Position numbers and translations under genes: made by a program. The notes beneath the pieces were generated by a model, which worked only from the letters and a program-made list of their open reading frames with translations, was not told the DNA's origin and ran no database searches. DNA of 64,000 nt from Clostridiales bacterium. GTDB taxonomy: Bacteria; Bacillota; Clostridia; Saccharofermentanales; Saccharofermentanaceae. The stretch is taken from assembly GCA_017428155.1 (NCBI GenBank), contig JAFRRJ010000015.1:1-64000 (forward strand). The letters are read 5' to 3'. Below, piece after piece: positions 62,754 through 64,000 of this stretch. Numbering within the stretch: the stretch's first letter is position 1; the number at the start of each line of letters is the position of its first letter.

Positions 62754-63040
62754 TTGGGATACATTTGCTCCCTCAAAAACACCCCAAATTTTCAAAAGAG
62801 CACTTTTGGGATGCAATCTGAAGTAAAAATGCACCCCAAATCAAGAATACGAGCCATTTGGGATACATTTTCCCCTTCAAAACCACCCCAAATTTTCAAA
62901 AGAGCACTTTTGGGATGCAATCTGAAGCAAAAATGCACCCCAAATCAAGAATACGAGCCATTTGGGATACATTTGTCCTCATAAAAACACCCCAAATCTT
63001 CAATTCAAAACATTTGGGATGCAATCAAAAGCAATTTGAG
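62754..63040. repeat. Tandem 104-bp repeat array (three units) made of TTTGGGAT/CACCCCAAA hairpins
   Basis: Units start at 62754, 62858 and 62962 and are about 95% identical over the first two. The third is truncated and diverged. Each unit has two hairpins. The clearest is TTTGGGATGCA...TGCACCCCAAA, an 11-bp stem with one mismatch over about 14 nt. The array therefore contains at least five stem-loops. Confidence 0.88.
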
Positions 63041-63204
63041 CTTTTTACGATTCTGCAAGGCTTCAAAAATATCTAATAAGGCTAAAAGCAGCATTTTGTG
63101 ATACAGACGCAAAAAAGCTGTCCCTTGATAATTCACGCATGCCAACACGGCTAGCTCATCCTCCGCGCGTGACCCGGAATCCGCCTTCCTCCCCAAGACA
63201 AATA

Positions 63205-63236
63205 AAGGGCTGCTCATTTTGAGGCAGCCCCTTTGG
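63205..63236 (-). terminator. Terminator of the 57-aa gene
   Basis: On the minus strand GGGGCTGCCTCA and TGAGCAGCCC form a stem with an AAAA loop and a TTTATTTG tail. Its left arm on that strand is also the partner of 62632-62648. Confidence 0.7.
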
Positions 63237-63261
63237 TTATCAGCAAAGATGATACGGAATA

Positions 63262-63435
63262 TTACTTCTTTCCGAACTGGCTGTTGAGTGCGTCAACATC
63301 GGGAAGATCTACACCAACTTTCTTTTCAACTTTATCGATAGCATCGTTAGCAATCTTCTTGGCATTATCGTCAGCTGCTACTTTTCCCAATGCATCCTGA
63401 GCCATGTCTTTTGCCTTGTTGATATCAATATCCAT
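63262..63435 (-). CDS. Small helical acidic protein (57 aa)
   Basis: The frame starts MDIDINKAKDMAQDALGKVA and continues with amphipathic helices (NAKKIANDAIDKVEKKVG), ending NSQFGKK. It has no signal peptide, Cys or membrane segment. GGGAGG lies 6-7 nt before ATG 63435. The longer frame to 63507 is not used. A terminator follows, so it is a monocistronic gene. It resembles small stress-type or antitoxin-like helical proteins (CsbD-like in size) but no family is assigned. Confidence 0.7.
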   Translation of the reverse strand: MDIDINKAKDMAQDALGKVAADDNAKKIANDAIDKVEKKVGVDLPDVDALNSQFGKK

Positions 63436-63551
63436 AAGATACCTCCCATAATAGTTTGATAAAAACATTATAGCACCACAACGTGTTTTGAAGTATATTA
63501 ATAACATTAGGGATAGGTTTTTGAGATGCTTGAACAGCTTACCGGTGAATT

Positions 63552-64000
63552 ATGAGAGAGTTGATCAGTTATTCGTGTTCAACATGCGGCGGAGCCCTTA
63601 CTGTTGACAGAAATCATAAGGTTTATGATTGTCCTTTCTGCGGCAATGCCTATGATTATGTCCAGATGCATCACGACGAGCTCATTAATGACGTGAAGAT
63701 CAATATGAGCCAGATGGAGTTTTCAGCGGCAAAAGAGAAGTTTTATACAATCCTTGAGAGCAGGCCGCAGGATTTTGAAGCTTTGAGAGGAATTGTTCTC
63801 TGTGATGCCAATCTCAAGTCAGTTGAATCACTGCGTAAGCTCGGAAGCATCAAGCGCGGTTTTACGGATAAGATGCAAAGCTCGATAAGGGATGTAATAA
63901 AGCGTGCGGGAGAGGCTGAAAAGCCGTATTTTGACAAGATCTTGCAGTTGACTGCCCTTTCTAAAGATTACGATGAGATCCTTGGCATGATCGACAGGAG
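63552..64000 (+). CDS. Zinc-ribbon protein, N-terminal part (cut by window end)
   Basis: At least 149 residues are visible. The start MRELISYSCSTCGGALTVD and the following YDCPFCGNAYDYV form a zinc ribbon. A helical TPR-like segment follows (AAKEKFYTILESRPQDFEALRGIVLC). The ATG overlaps the stop of a short upstream frame (MLEQLTGEL, 63525-63554, ATGA overlap), which may couple its translation. No strong ribosome site precedes the ATG itself. It is the third zinc-ribbon protein in the window. The 3' end and full function are outside. Confidence 0.7.
   Translation, partial: MRELISYSCSTCGGALTVDRNHKVYDCPFCGNAYDYVQMHHDELINDVKINMSQMEFSAAKEKFYTILESRPQDFEALRGIVLCDANLKSVESLRKLGSIKRGFTDKMQSSIRDVIKRAGEAEKPYFDKILQLTALSKDYDEILGMIDR

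Larger units (their letters stand above)
62583..63261. other. 679-bp gene-free region with a bracketed tandem array
   Basis: This contains a 17-bp split inverted repeat (62632-62648 and 63218-63234) and two copies of a 16-bp word (GATGGATGGGTGATAG at 62661 and 62683). A GTGACGA/TCGTCAC hairpin near 62704-62730 has a competing TGACGAAAA/TTTTCGTCA pairing. The 104-bp array and the terminator of the 57-aa gene complete it. Short ORFs here only translate the repeats. Confidence 0.75.

Noticed and set aside
62754..63040. CRISPR-like array
   Set aside because: The units are continuous 104-bp direct repeats with no unique spacers, no cas genes and internal hairpins. Also rejected for 21034-21190.
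62748..63076. ORFs of 72-78 aa at the tandem array
   Set aside because: They translate the 104-bp repeat units and repeat the same peptide. No ribosome site.

Overview
The window reads as a chromosome segment of a low-to-medium GC Bacillota of the class Clostridia. The support is RNase J and RNase R, a T-box leader, the ireB–ruvX–DUF1292 block, a MetH whose reactivation domain is a separate protein, BspA-type leucine-rich repeats, frequent TTG/GTG starts and strong Shine-Dalgarno sites. No rRNA, tRNA, CRISPR array, prophage or integrase was seen. The only clear insertion-sequence trace is a truncated ISL3-like end at the left edge. Order and genus are not decided.

Layout. 0–3 kb (minus): transposase fragment, RNase J, a secreted SH3/3D-domain protein. 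3.4–11.1 kb (plus): a 54-aa membrane protein, proS, a transglutaminase-LRR surface protein, and an ABC/FtsX-type pair with a very large coiled-coil ectodomain. 11.1–16 kb: a repeat-rich convergent gap, an AraC regulator, a hexapeptide acetyltransferase, an M24 peptidase, a membrane-anchored alpha/beta-hydrolase homologue without its nucleophile serine, and a zinc-ribbon protein. 16–21 kb: SulP transporter (minus), MATE exporter, then a TPP riboswitch controlling one ORF that fuses a ThiT-like thiamine transporter to an AqpZ-like aquaporin. 21–25 kb: an IR-bracketed tandem array, an unknown membrane protein, HAD phosphatase, Nudix, amidohydrolase and GNAT genes. 25–32 kb: metF, the MetH reactivation protein and metH (minus), opposite a BtuFCD/FhuBCD-type importer (plus). 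32–39 kb: EIIC-like permease, ABC exporter behind a structured leader, a P-type Ca2+-ATPase, secG. 39–45 kb: rnr, a small Cys protein, an aspS T-box, aspS, mtaB. 45–54 kb: a secreted beta-helix protein followed by a 36-aa peptide gene, ireB, ruvX, two DUF1292-like genes, a CPBP protease and a 1038-aa surface protein, then DUF4364 (minus). 54–64 kb: pgi, a lipoprotein, an aconitase-like hydratase, YitT, two membrane proteins, a second IR-bracketed tandem array, a 57-aa protein and a truncated zinc-ribbon gene.

Links between genes. The methionine/one-carbon cluster needs cobalamin, and the neighbouring importer may supply it. The TPP riboswitch ties thiamine status to a combined transporter and water-channel protein. 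The aspS T-box appears to carry an Asn-type (AAC) specifier, which would fit an AspRS that also charges tRNA-Asn for transamidation. Several genes (SH3/3D, transglutaminase-LRR, beta-helix, 1038-aa protein) build the cell surface.

Strongest candidates for something undescribed: the ThiT–aquaporin fusion under a TPP riboswitch, the 36-aa peptide behind the beta-helix protein, and the intergenic tandem hairpin arrays bracketed by inverted repeats at 21.0 and 62.6–63.2 kb.
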